Origin: Tenrec ecaudatus
Taxonomy: Eukaryota > Chordata > Mammalia > Afrosoricida > Tenrecidae
Assembly: GCF_050624435.1 (NCBI RefSeq)
Contig: NC_134542.1
Span: 115,675,677 to 115,739,676 of the forward strand
Direction: 5' to 3'
Length of the DNA stretch: 64,000 nt
The position numbers and the translations under genes are program-made. Of this stretch, positions 1 to 11,561 are shown in pieces; positions within the stretch are counted from its first letter, which is position 1, and each line of letters begins with the position of its first letter. The notes beneath the pieces are model-generated. The model worked only from the letters and a program-made list of their open reading frames with translations, did not search any database and was not told the DNA's origin.

Positions 1-27
1 CGACATGATCTGCTTTTATAAACACTG

Positions 28-115
28 CAGCCTGGGAGCAGATCTACTCTGCCCTGGAAGGGCTCCATGAGGTATTTTGATTCAGTGGCGATGGGTTGGA
101 TTTGGGATTTTAAAT
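28..115 (+). repeat. AfroSINE 3' fragment
   Basis: The fragment reads like the AfroSINE tail: an 'ATCTACTCTGCCCTGGAAGG' block followed by 'CAGTGGCGATGGGTTGGATT'. The 5' part is not recognisable here. Confidence 0.5.
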
Positions 116-311
116 GTATTGGGAGTGTATTAGTGCCCCTAATTTACCAATGCCTGGGGTTTAAACATTAAGTATATGCATATTTTGGTCTGGGAATTTT
201 GCCCTATTACTACTCTGTAGGAAGAAGAGATACCAGTAAACAGAAACCAAGTTAGCTAGCCTACCCTTGTTTTGATCTGAGTCCCTAATAAGAAAAGTAA
301 AAAGGTTATAA

Positions 312-330
312 AAGAGAGAGAGAGAGAGAA
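312..330. repeat. (GA)n microsatellite
   Basis: A short run of about nine GA units inside the LCT intron. Confidence 0.9.
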
Positions 331-451
331 GTAAAAGGATATAAACTCTTTCCCACATTTCAGCATCAAGGAAGAAATACCAAGAGGGCTCTTTCTCCAT
401 AGTTTCACTTTTGGTTCTGTGGTGGAGCTGCCTGACTGTGGCCCTCTTTCT

Positions 452-606
452 GGGGGGACACCATTCCTGACTCCTAGTGACTTTATGTAGCGTTTACAGG
501 AAAAGAGAGCCTCCTCTTTCTCCCATAGAGTGGCTGGTGGGTTTGAACCTCTGACTTTGTGGTTAGCACCAGCATCAAACCCACAGCAGCACCAGGGCTC
601 CTTTGG
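452..606 (-). mobile_element. AfroSINE
   Basis: On the minus strand it starts with the diagnostic 'GAGCCCTGGTG' head. It carries a box-B-like 'GGTTCAAACCCACCAGCC' and ends near 'GGAGTCAGGAATGG'. It is an old, diverged copy. Confidence 0.75.
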
Positions 607-615
607 GAGTACTGG

Positions 616-1094
616 AGCCTTGATTTGCCTAGTTCTTTAGAAGGGAACTTGAAAGTGGTGGTCAAATAAGTCAATACAAACAAGGGCCAGATTTTCACCT
701 TGTGAGCCAGCTGGAGAAAAGGAAGCTTAAAACAAAATAAACACACCCTTCATTTCAGACTCACTTAACTCATGAAGTAGAACAATAATTGGTTTTACTG
801 AAATCAAGACCCCAGACTTTAGGAAATGTTAGATTGTAGATTAGATCGAACATCATTGATATTGGTGACGTGATACTGTAGCTCAAGATAGGAAGATCTG
901 CTTCTGGAAAAAATATGTGGGTGCATTTAGACTTCTTTCACAGGGAATGTATACTTCAGACTTCATGTCTGACTTTATTTATAATGGAAGGCTACCTCCA
1001 CTCCACATTAGGCATGAGGCAACAGGCAAGGGTAGGATTTGGTGAGATAGGGGACGCTCCCCAAATATATAGCACAGTAGTATTTGGATGCTGT
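616..1094. other. LCT intron, no recognised element
   Basis: AT-rich intronic sequence. I see no exon, RNA gene or repeat I can name. Confidence 0.5.
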
Positions 1095-1097
1095 GTT

Positions 1098-1480
1098 AGG
1101 CAGGGTTGACTAGAGAAACAAATCCATATATATATCAAGAAAGCATCCCGGCTTCGTCCAGATTAAGTCTGTAAGTCCGGTGCAAGTACCTGTGCAGTCA
1201 CATGCAGTCATGCAGGACGCAGGAGGATTCCAGGCCAGTGAGTGCAGGGTTGTGTGGATCCAAGGTCAGTGGAGGCCTGGCAGGGCCCCAGCCACTTCAG
1301 GGCCAGTGGCAGAGAGAAAGGGAGAGGAAGAGGTATCCTCCTTATGAGAAGGCCACACCTGCAAGGACACAGCTTCAGGCTGTGACGCGATGGACAGTTT
1401 TGACGCCACCCCCAGCCAGAAGTGTTTGGCTGCCATAAACCATCAGACACCCACAGATGCCCTGGGTTCCCCTGATTCAG
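1098..1480 (+). repeat. Dispersed repeat family B (copy 1)
   Basis: It shares 'GAGAAACAAATCCATA' and 'AAGAAAGCATCCC' with 4858-5412 and, in reverse, with 24928-25395. The class is uncertain (LTR or DNA transposon). The 3' half is diverged. Confidence 0.55.
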
Positions 1481-1491
1481 AATGGCCTAAC

Positions 1492-1625
1492 ACATTGCTG
1501 CGCAGCCCATTCTGACTCGTGGCGACCCCTCGAGTCAGAGCAGACTGTGCTCCACGGGGTTTTCTACTGCTGACTTTTCAGAAAATCACCAAGACGTGTT
1601 CCCAGGTGCCTCCAACCTTTCCTTT
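1492..1625 (-). mobile_element. AfroSINE or RTE 3' fragment
   Basis: The segment contains 'CCATTCTGACTCGTGGCGAC', the reverse complement of the tail shared by AfroSINE and its RTE partner. Confidence 0.6.
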
Positions 1626-1629
1626 CAGC

Positions 1630-3168
<1,539 letters not shown>

Positions 3169-3303
3169 GCTCCCGGAATTTACGGAGGCTGAGAAGAGGA
3201 GGATCAACGGCACCTATGACTTCTTTGGGTTTAATCACTACACCACTGTCCTGACCTACAACCTCAACTATGGTTCCTGGATCTCCTCCTTTGATGCAGA
3301 CAG
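3169..3303 (+). CDS. LCT: LCT coding exon 14
   Basis: 135 bp. It starts with the third base of the split Arg codon, then [15 protein letters not shown]. It includes the GH1 motif F-F-G-F-N-H-Y-T-T (active-site wall, His-Tyr) and ends S-F-D-A-D-R with the Arg split AG|G. The donor is AG|GTGAGC. The Y-G-S-W stretch differs from human Y-A-T-A; the rest is close. Confidence 0.94.
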
Positions 3304-4405
3304 GTGAGCCTGCCCGCTGGGCATGGGAACAGCTGAGAAAACGTGCTGCACTGGACGGTGGGTAAGAGCATAGGGACCCTTCTCAGAGGCAGCGAGTCAG
3401 ACCCTAGGACAGAACTTCTTACCGGCGGCGGTTCCTGAGAGCTTGGGCAGGTGGCACTGCTGGAGTGGAAGATCCCTGTTTCCCCCACCCAACCAGAATG
3501 TACACAGCCCCCTCCTCAGGTTTTCATGGGCTGAGTCCTGACGGCTGACTGCGCTCTGAGGACAGGACTCCAGCGCCCACATCAGAGACTGGAGAAACGC
3601 ATGTCCCTCATCCGCCCCTGACTTCCCAGGGAAGAGGGGTGAGCCCGGCCTCACACTCTCATGCCCCGTGATCTTCCGCTGCCACGCCTACCCATCCTCA
3701 TGGCAGGTGCTCTGGGCGGTCAGATTTGCAACCAGGCTCCCATTCATGTCTTCCTATTCCTGCAACATGCCCTCCCACCCACTGATAGGCTCACACCACT
3801 CAGCCCATCCCTGTGGCAGGTCTTCCTGTGCAACCGGAGGTCCATGGCCACTTCAACAACCCCTACGCATCCACACACTCCCAGGACGAGTGGCATACAT
3901 TCCCGCCACCACACTGGGGTCCTGAGACCTCCTTCCCTTTCCCTGCCATCGCATCTGCCCAGTGGTGCACCCACTTAATGACCAATGACCATCTGGTGAT
4001 GGGTGGGTGTGCCCCATCCAGTGACTAGTGAGAACACTCCCGGGGCCAGTGAATGGTCAGAGACACATCACTTCACCATCAAAGTCAGTCACATCTTGAC
4101 ATGTGCTGTCTGCATCTCAGAGCTGCTAGTGCCTCATCCAATATGCACGCAGATGCAACATCACACCTTCCACACCCCCGTAATTCCTGCAGGTCATGTG
4201 TTCTTGCACTGAAGCCCTTTGATCCTCTACCAGCTACCGAGAACCTGTTTCATTCATGTGCAGTGCGTTTATCCCATCCATTTCAGCAGCACTACCTCAT
4301 TGGATAAAGAGACCTACTACTAGAACTTCCAGAGAATTCACTAACCGCTAGTACCAACTCAGACAGACCCCACAGTCACATAAGGACTGTGAAAGGACCT
4401 TGACC
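3304..4405. other. 5' part of the 10.7-kb LCT intron 14
   Basis: GC-moderate unique-looking sequence with no element I can name. Confidence 0.45.
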
Positions 4406-4409
4406 ACCA

Positions 4410-4855
4410 AATCCTTGTCATCCCCTATCAGGGAAAGACTCTGCTCCCTCACCTCCACCCAATCTGGCCAGGGAAGACATCAGAGTCTACATACAGATGA
4501 TTAACTTGTGTGTGCGATCCACCATTTCTACTAGCATGAGTGAACCATGGGCAGGTCACGGATACTATCAAAGTCCCACATACATCAGAACCATAAAACA
4601 ACAATGGAAATAATATAAAGGAAGAGAGATTCTATAAAGAGGGGAAGAAACAAACTCAGCATACATAAAGACAAAACAAAAAATCAGTACATAACAAGCA
4701 TTCATACAATCAATCAATCAACACCTTAATGCTTCAGAGATAGCAGATGATAACAAATCATATGAAAAAATTATCTAGCTCAAACAAGTGAGCAAAACAA
4801 GCAGAAAACCTTCATGAGGAAAAATGGTACGTTAGTAGTAAAATGATTAGTGGTA
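4410..4855 (+). mobile_element. Possible old L1/HAL1-like fragment
   Basis: A-rich sense strand with an L1 ORF1-like codon texture, leading towards the clearer fragment at 5411. No diagnostic motif was seen. Confidence 0.3.
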
Positions 4856-4857
4856 GA

Positions 4858-5412
4858 TGAGAGAAACAAATCCATAGTAACTCATATGTGTCTAAGAGAG
4901 TTCTAAACAAGGGTAATTGAACATTAAGAAAGCATCCCAACCCAATCCAGTCCAAGCCCATAAGTCCAATGTTAGCCTGTATGTATGATACTGATCTACA
5001 AAGTCCTCTTCAGACTCACAAGACACATGCAACGATGCCGAATGCAGGGCAGTCACAGTCCAGTGGGTAGAAAGTCCTTGGATCCAGTGGTGTACGCAAC
5101 TCAGCGCTGCAGGGGTCTCCACGTGGCTTCTCAAGGTCGAGGGTTCTGGCTGCCTCAGGCTAGGCCCATGTGGCTTCTCCTCAGGCACGTCTCGCAGGGA
5201 GTCAGCCATGTCAGCACAGAGTCTCCACAATAAGTGTCTTCTGCCTCTAAGAAAGAAAATGCCGGAGTTCCCAGAATTCTCAGGAGAACGTCATGCCCAC
5301 ACAGAGGCCTCACTGGTTATATCTTGATTGACAGGCCAGACTCCCACCCCACCCCCCATCCCCGCCTTCACTCGTAATCTTCTCAAATTGACACCAGATT
5401 ATGTTACTACCA
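4858..5412 (+). repeat. Dispersed repeat family B (copy 2, longest)
   Basis: It starts 'GAGAAACAAATCCATAG' and ends '...CTCAAATTGACACCAGATTA' plus 'TGTTACTACCA'. The reverse complement at 24928-25395 shares 'AGTCTGAAGAGGACTTTATA' and 'TCAATTTGAGAGGATTA'. About 550 bp with no coding frame. An LTR or a DNA transposon are both possible. Confidence 0.65.
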
Positions 5413-6500
5413 TAAATGGTAATAGAACTACCTGATAAGAGTTTCAAAAGATTTATATAGGATTGTAAGAGAGATCATGGAAAATACAGACAACTCCTAG
5501 GAGAATTCAGGAAAACAATATGAGAAAATTACACAACAGACTATTAGAAATCCTACAAAAGCAATAACTAGAAATCTAGATTTACAATAAATTATCAGAA
5601 ATAAATAACTCAATGGAAGGACACAGAAGCAGAACTGAAACAATGGGAGAGAGAATCTATGAAATAGAGGGAGGGGGGGAAATCCTTGCTACTGATCTAT
5701 TTGAGGAATAATCAGAAAAAAAGAAGAAAGAAAAATGAAGCAATTCCACGAGTTATGTGGGGCAATATCAAGGGAAAGAAATGACTCATACTTGGGATTC
5801 CGGAAGAAGAGGAATAAAGGAGAAGGAGGGGAAGACACAGAGGAAATTGTTGAAGATTTATTGACCGGAAACTTTCCAAATATGAAAGATGAGAAGACTT
5901 CCAACAAGAAGCTTAACAAATCCTATCCTGATCTACTCTAAAAGAAAGTCACCACTACATATTATAATCAAACTTTCCAAAGACAGACACTTCAGAGAGC
6001 AGCTCCTGACGAATCATGATAAGAGGGCCAATAAGACTAAGCACTGATTCTCAGAAGAAATTGCAGGCCAAGACGGGGATGGCATATAAATGGGATTCAA
6101 AATGTTTGTGAAAAATGGAATGAAAATATAGTGGAATTTGTTCACACACATTTTGAAGTCTTTTCCTATAAAACCCAGAAAGACAAGAATTGCCAACCAA
6201 GAATCATATATCCAAATTTTGTTTAGCTTATAAAAGGTTCAACTTGAACAGAAATGTTGAGAGCTGTCTATTTGAGATCAAACTGACAGCAGCAGCTCCA
6301 AAAAGATTCAGCAGAAACTTTAGGGGGACAGTGAGATTATGTTAATGAGAAAGGAATGGTGAAGAAGAGGAAGATGAGAAAAGTGGCACAGCTCAAGAAA
6401 TGTAACCATTGTCACTGTAGTTTATATGTAAAAATTGTTGATTCGGGGTATGTTTTGCTATTTATATTTTCAATAGCAAAATAAAACTTAAAGAAAAAAT
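5413..6500 (+). mobile_element. L1/HAL1-like ORF1 relic
   Basis: The 5735-5941 frame reads like the end of an L1 ORF1 coiled-coil region: ...E-E-I-V-E-D-L-L-T-G-N-F-P-N-M-K..., which parallels the 'EEI-A-ENFPNL' stretch of L1 ORF1. Flanking sequence is A-rich. Frames are broken and no reverse transcriptase part was seen, so a HAL1-type half-L1 is plausible. Confidence 0.55.
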
Positions 6501-6584
6501 TCTCAAAAGCAAAACAAGGCTGAAAAATTGAAAACAAGGAACCAGAGATGCCAATCTGTAAACAACAGCAACTTCCAAGCAAAA

Positions 6585-7737
6585 ATGGGGAATGGTGTCC
6601 TTGATGCACACCTTCCCGACACGATCGCTGAAGACAAAGCAGGTGCATAAGCAAAGGTGGTGAAGAAAGCTGATGGTGACCAGCTATCAAGAGATATAGC
6701 ATCTGGGGTCTTAAAGGCTTGCAGGCAAACAAGCAGCCATCTAGCTGAGAAGCATCAAAGCCCACATGGAAGAAGCACACCAGCCTGTGTGACCACGAGG
6801 TGTAGAAAGGACCAGGTATCAGGCATAAAAAAACCAAAAAAATCATATCAGTGGGTACCCACCTTCCCGATATCACTGAAGACAAATGTGTGCAAAAGCA
6901 AATGTGGTGAAGAAAGCTGATGGTGCCTGGCTATCAAAAGGTATAGTGTCTGGGGTCTTAAAGGCTTGAAGATAAATAAGCGGCCATCTAGCTCAGAAGG
7001 AACAAAGCCCACCTGGAAGAAGCACACCAGCCCGTGTGATCACGAGGTGTCAAAGTGTTCAGGTATCAGGCATCAAAGAACAAAACATAATATTGTAAAT
7101 GAGGGTGAGAGCAGAGTGGAGACCCAAAGCCCATCTTTAAGCAACTAGACACTCCCTTACAGAAGGGTCATGGGGAGGAGACGAGCCAGTCAGGATTCAG
7201 GGTAGGAACAATGAAGCATACAACTTTCCTCTAGTTCTTAAAATGCTTCCTCCCCCCATTATCATGATCCCAAGTCTACCTTACAAATCTGGCTGGACCA
7301 GAGGATGTACGCCGGTACAGATAGGAACTGGAAACGCAGGGAATCCAGGGTGGATGATCCCTTCAGGACCAGTCATGAGAGTGGCAATACCTGGAGAGTG
7401 GTGGGAAGGTAGGGTAGAAAGGGGGAACTGATTACAAGGATCTACATATAAACTCCTCCCTGGGGGATGGACAACATAAAAGTGGGTGAAGGGAGACATC
7501 GGACAGTGTGGGATATGACAAAATAGCAATAATTTATAAATCATCAAGGGTTCATGAGGGAGGGGGAGTGGAGAGGGATGAGGGGAATGAGGAGCTGATA
7601 TTAAGGGCTCAAGTAGAAAGCAAATGTTTTGAGAATGATGATGGCAACAAATGTACAAATGTGCGTGACACAATGGATAGATGTATGGATTGTGATAAGA
7701 ATTGTATGAGCTCCCAATAAAATGATATTAAAAAAAA
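6585..7737 (+). mobile_element. LAT retroposon copy 1 (internal tandem duplication)
   Basis: The copy ends 'CTCCCAATAAAATGATATTA' plus an A tail. The segment from 6608 repeats from 6860 (offset 252 bp), each unit starting CACCTTCCCGA and containing GGGGTCTTAAAGGCTTG. A purine-rich G tract lies near 7555. No protein frame is conserved among copies. Confidence 0.75.
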
Positions 7738-7914
7738 GAATGGGAGGAAAATGTAGAAAAAAATCCAAGTTATAAGTAAGACCAGAATTATTGAACTGCT
7801 AAAGACTGGAGGAACCTCTAGAATTCAGTCCTTGTAGTCTGGACCTGAAGTCACTCCCAGAAGTCATCTTTCAGCCAAATCATAGACTGGCATATAAAAT
7901 AAACAGTACAATTC
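7738..7914. other. LCT intron 14, unassigned
   Basis: Nothing recognised. Confidence 0.5.
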
Positions 7915-8105
7915 ACGGGGAATGTGCATCGGTTCCTAACCCCTTGCAGGGAAAAAAGAAAATTACTCAGCACCCCCTGACAATTAAAATTTTTTACTAT
8001 AGCCCATAATCCAGAATAAAGTGTAGGTATCTGCTTTTGCAGCCCTGCTGTGATCATTCCAGTGTCCTCCAGAGGTGGTTTTACCCACTTTGGGAAACAC
8101 TAAGA
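7915..8105 (-). repeat. Dispersed repeat family E (copy 1)
   Basis: The reverse complement shares 'CTACACTTTATTCTGGATTA' and 'TTCCCAAAGTGGGT' with 39385-39575. The texture resembles an old hAT MITE, but the name is unknown. Confidence 0.55.
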
Positions 8106-8404
8106 ATCAGATCAACTACTGGAGGTCATAGGGGCAACATTTGCCCAAAGCAAAGATGAGCAAGCAAGGAGGGGACCAGGGTAACTGGAGGGATGGAAAC
8201 AAGGCAGGCAAAGTGGAATGGGGAGAATTCTGGCACATTCACACAGTAATCACTAACATCATGGAATAATTTGTATATTAAAGGGAAACTTACTTGCTGT
8301 GTAAACTCTTGCCTAAAATTCAGTAAAATGTTCAGATAAATAGGGGGAAAGGAGGTGCCTGGTTTCATGGATTTGCCTTTTAGATGTTAAGCCTTTAATC
8401 AGGA

Positions 8405-8500
8405 GATCCAGCTTGGGGGCTGTTCTACCCTAGCCCGTATGGTCTCAATGAGTCAGAATTGATCGACTGCAATGACTTTGGTTATGGTTTCAATGGCATA
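8405..8500 (+). mobile_element. AfroSINE 3' fragment
   Basis: Contains 'GTTCTACCCTAGCCCGTATG' and 'GAGTCAGAATTGATCGACTG', the conserved SINE 3' block. Confidence 0.65.
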
Positions 8501-9439
8501 TGGAGATTTAGCAAAGTTAGTCACCGTGTTTTGAAAGAGCAGCATTACATTATTTCTTTGTACTAAACTGTTCCTTCACTCTTTAGAGCGTAGTAAAGTT
8601 AGTTTCTGTGTTCAGACTTAGAGCTTACTCAAAGGTTTTATCTTTCTTTCCTGATTTCTTATAAATGTAATGGGTGTATATTATCTGTTTTTTTATACCT
8701 CACTGCTGAAACAACCTATCTGGAAATACTAGGATCTAATACACATTAACAATTATTTGAAGAAATGATTGAAATGTTTATTCCCTAACACTGTCTAGAA
8801 GATCAATGGAAAAGTAACATAGTTGTTTTGTAATTTATGTGCAAAAGCAGGCAACCTTAAAATAATCCTATCTAAGCGTTAGAACAATGGCTACTCATCT
8901 ATTTTCAGTTTCTTTTAATACAAGTTGCTAGGCGATAGAATTCAAGAACGTGCTGTACGTATTGCCTAGTGTACTTGCAATCTCTTAAAAGCAAAGCCTG
9001 TTACGCACGAAACCAAAACCAAACCACCAGCGATGACATCCGGAAACCAGCAGCATCTTGACATGGGTTCTGAGGAGACTGCCGGCTGGCCCCCACTCCA
9101 GAACACCATCTATTCACCCACTTTCCTTCACTCACCATTTAGTGCCTGTGAGCCCTGGAACTGTCTGCCAGGCTACAAAATTGACCGCTTTCAGTTCAAC
9201 TGAGCAAGAAAAATCGTTACATAGAAAACAAAGCATGTTCCCCGCCACCCCCACCCCAAAAGTCTAAGAAGTAGCTAAATTGCTTTGTCTTTATATGTAA
9301 TGCATAATCTTGACCTGTTCATGTGTCTGTGTCCCCTTAGCCTTCCCTCTTTGGCTGTCTGCTGCTCTCACCGTGCCCATCTCTACAGAAAGAGATGGGT
9401 CTTGGACCCAGGACCCAGAGTAAAGAACCCAGTGTTGTT
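8501..9439. other. LCT intron 14, unassigned
   Basis: AT-rich sequence with no exon, RNA or clear repeat. Confidence 0.5.
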
Positions 9440-9846
9440 CTTTAGGTGCTGCTGGGTCAGTTCTGCTTCAAGGCAGCCCTGAGCACAATAGAACACAACT
9501 CTCGTTGGTCATTACTAGGTTTGAGCTCACTCTTGCAGGCAGTGTCAGTCTTTTGCATTGAGGGTCCTCTCATTTGTTCACTGCCCCTCTGTTTCCAAGC
9601 ATGATCTCCGTCTCCAGTGATGGGTCCTGCCTGATTGCATGTCCAAAGTATGTGAAACAAAGTCTTCCCACCCAAGCTTTTAAGGAACATTCTGGCTGTA
9701 CTTCTTCTTACCCAAATTCTTTCTTTCTTCTGGAAGTCCACGGTATATTCTTTATCCACACCACAATTCAAACGCACAAATTCTCCAGTTTTCTTTACTC
9801 ATTAACTAGCTCTCACAGGCATGAGGCCATTGAAAATATCTTGACG
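9440..9846 (-). mobile_element. RTE (BovB-like) LINE, 3' coding part
   Basis: The minus strand matches the C-terminal end of an RTE/BovB reverse transcriptase frame and its tail. The plus strand contains 'ATTCTGGCTGTACTTCTTCT', 'CTTCTGGAAGTCCACGGTAT' and 'TGATGGGTCCTGCCTGATT', familiar from the afrotherian RTE. The LINE is interrupted at 9846 by the SPHK1 retrocopy and resumes at 11455. The frame is decayed. Confidence 0.75.
9832..9846. repeat. Target-site duplication, 5' copy (SPHK1 retrocopy)
   Basis: GAAAATATCTTGACG, identical to 11455-11469. The preceding CATT fits an L1-endonuclease-like nick site. Confidence 0.92.
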
Positions 9847-10137
9847 GAGAGCCGGAGGGATAGAGGCCCGGAGTCCGCTTCTGCCAGGCGCTCCGGGGGT
9901 GCTTCCTGCGCGGGGCCGATCCGGGACCAGATCTGGCTGCCGTCCGGAATGACACCGCGGGCGCCCCCACAGCCCCGGCCCCGGGCGGGGAGGGCGAGCC
10001 CCACAGCCGGCCCCGAGACGCCCGCCTGGACAGCTCCGATAAGGAGCTGAAGGCCGGAGCCGCTGCCACCCGCAGCACCGCGACCGTGCCGGGGACCCCC
10101 GGGCAGAGGGAGCGGGGGGTCGAGGTTATGGACCCAG

Positions 10138-10171
10138 GCTTCCCCAGCGGTGTGTCCCGTAGCCCGCTGTG
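10138..10171 (+). other. 34-nt insert that shifts the SPHK1 retrocopy frame
   Basis: ATGGACCCAG (10128-10137) corresponds to the human SPHK1 start up to what I recall as an exon junction. The match to the next exon resumes at 10172. Between them lie 34 nt beginning GCTTCCCCAG. This looks like retained intron or an alternative acceptor in the parent mRNA. The net shift is +1. Confidence 0.6.
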
Positions 10172-11423
10172 CCGGACGCCCCCGCCGGTTGATCCCGCGT
10201 CCCTGCCGCGTGCTTGTGCTGTTGAACCCGCGAGCCGGCAAGGGCAAAGCCCTGCAGCTCTTCCGGAGCCGCGTGCAGCCCCTGCTGGTCGAGGCCGACG
10301 TGTCCTTCACGCTGATGCTCACCGAACGCAGGAACCACGCGCGGGAGCTGGTGCGCCAGGAGGAGCTGGACCACTGGGACTTGTTGGTGATCATGTCGGG
10401 GGACGGGGTGGTGCATGAGGTGGTGAATGGCCTCATGGAACGTCCGGACTGGCAGACAGCTATCCAGAAGCCCCTGTGTAGCCTCCCGGGTGGCTCTGCC
10501 AATGCCCTGGCCGCCTCCGTGAACCATTATTCAGGGTACGAGCAGGGGACCAACGAGGAGCTCCTGACCAACTGCACACTGCTGCTGTGCCGGCGGCTCC
10601 TGACACCCATGAACCTGCTCTCCCTGCACACGGCCTCGGGCCTGCGCCTCTTCTCTGTGCTCAGCCTGGCCTGGGGCTTCATCGCCCATGTGGACCTGGA
10701 GAGTGAGAAGTACCGGGCCCTGGGCGAGGTCCGGTTCACCCTGGGCACCTTCCTGCGTTTGGCCTCCCTGCGTACCTACCATGGCCGGCTGGCCTACCTC
10801 CCGGCCGGGGCTGCTGCTGCCAAGATGCCGGCTGTACCTATCCTGGACCAGAGCGGCCCCGTGAACACGCACCTCGTGCCTCTGGACCGGCCGGTGCCCG
10901 CCCACTGGACGGTGGTGCCCGAGCAGGACTTTGTGCTGGTACTGGTGCTGCTGCACACCCACCTGGGCAGTGACATGTTCGCGGCGCCCATGGGCCGCTG
11001 TGCGGCCGGCACCATGCACCTGTTCTACGTGCTGGCAGGTGTGTCCCGGGCCATGTTACTGCGTCTCTTCATGGCCATGGAGAAAGGGAAGCACATGGAG
11101 TGTGACTGCCCCTACCTGGTGCACGTGCCCGTGGCCGCCTTCCGCCTGGAGCCCAGGAATGGGGCAGGAGTGTTCACTGTGGACGGGGAACTGATGGCCA
11201 GTGAGGCTGTGCAGGGCCAGGTGCACCCAGACTACTACTGGATGGTCAGTGGCTGCACGGAGCCTGCGTCCAGGCAGGGGCCTCCACAGATGCCACCTTC
11301 ACGAGAGCCCTTGTGACTCCTAGGGTCTCGCTGTGCCTTAGTCCCCTCCAGCCCAACTCTGCAGCCGGCCAGGGACACTCCCAGGGGAAAGAGGAACCGG
11401 AGGGCCACCCCAGAGAGGAATCC

Positions 11424-11429
11424 AATAAA
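11424..11429 (+). terminator. Poly(A) signal inherited from SPHK1
   Basis: AATAAA in the context CCAATAAAGTGACAT, which matches the end of the human SPHK1 3'UTR from memory. A short A tail follows at 11447-11454. Confidence 0.85.
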
Positions 11430-11454
11430 GTGACATCCCCCCCCCCAAAAAAAA

Positions 11455-11469
11455 GAAAATATCTTGACG
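11455..11469. repeat. Target-site duplication, 3' copy (SPHK1 retrocopy)
   Basis: GAAAATATCTTGACG, identical to 9832-9846. The following 'TGGGTCAGGTG' continues the interrupted RTE. Confidence 0.92.
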
Positions 11470-11561
11470 TGGGTCAGGTGGAACCTAATTCTGTCTGCAA
11501 GGTGACATCTTTTGTTTTTAATACTTTAAAGGGGTCTTTTGCAGATTTGGTCATGTGATTT
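11470..11561 (-). mobile_element. RTE LINE, middle fragment
   Basis: It continues the RTE broken at 9846 ('AAGGTGACATCTTTTG', 'ACTTTAAAGGGGTC'). It is broken again by LAT copy 2. Confidence 0.75.

Larger units (their letters stand above)
9847..11454 (+). pseudogene. SPHK1 retrocopy (intronless sphingosine kinase 1), in LCT intron
   Basis: This is a processed copy of SPHK1, the cytosolic lipid kinase that makes sphingosine-1-phosphate. No introns remain. It has an AATAAA at 11424, an A8 tail, and a perfect 15-bp target-site duplication. The kinase frame is open from 10051 to the TGA at 11314 and collinear with human SPHK1 (residue n = codon n+4 counted from 10150), with no indel. Seen: N-P-R-A-G-K-G-K-A loop, catalytic S-G-D-G (Asp81 codon at 10402), and V-D-G-E (11182). 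Changes from human include Gly113 to Ala (10498), Asp176 to His (10687) and the ERK-site Ser225 to Val (10834). The 5' part carries the SPHK1b-type N-terminal extension, but the M-D-P ATG at 10128 is out of frame with the kinase body, and no in-frame ATG precedes 10315. Calling it a pseudogene is therefore safest; expression by another start is possible. Confidence 0.9.

Noticed and set aside
5735-5941. Possible small gene with an acidic/basic 68-codon frame
   Set aside because: Reads as a decayed L1/HAL1 ORF1 segment in A-rich context.
9813-10527. Long minus-strand frames (up to 229 codons) across the SPHK1 retrocopy
   Set aside because: Antisense shadows of a GC-rich coding sequence.
10150-11316. 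Treating GTG at 10150 as the SPHK1 retrogene start
   Set aside because: GTG is not a normal start in mammalian nuclear genes. The position lies in the 34-nt insert, and the upstream frame is open to 10051 without an ATG.
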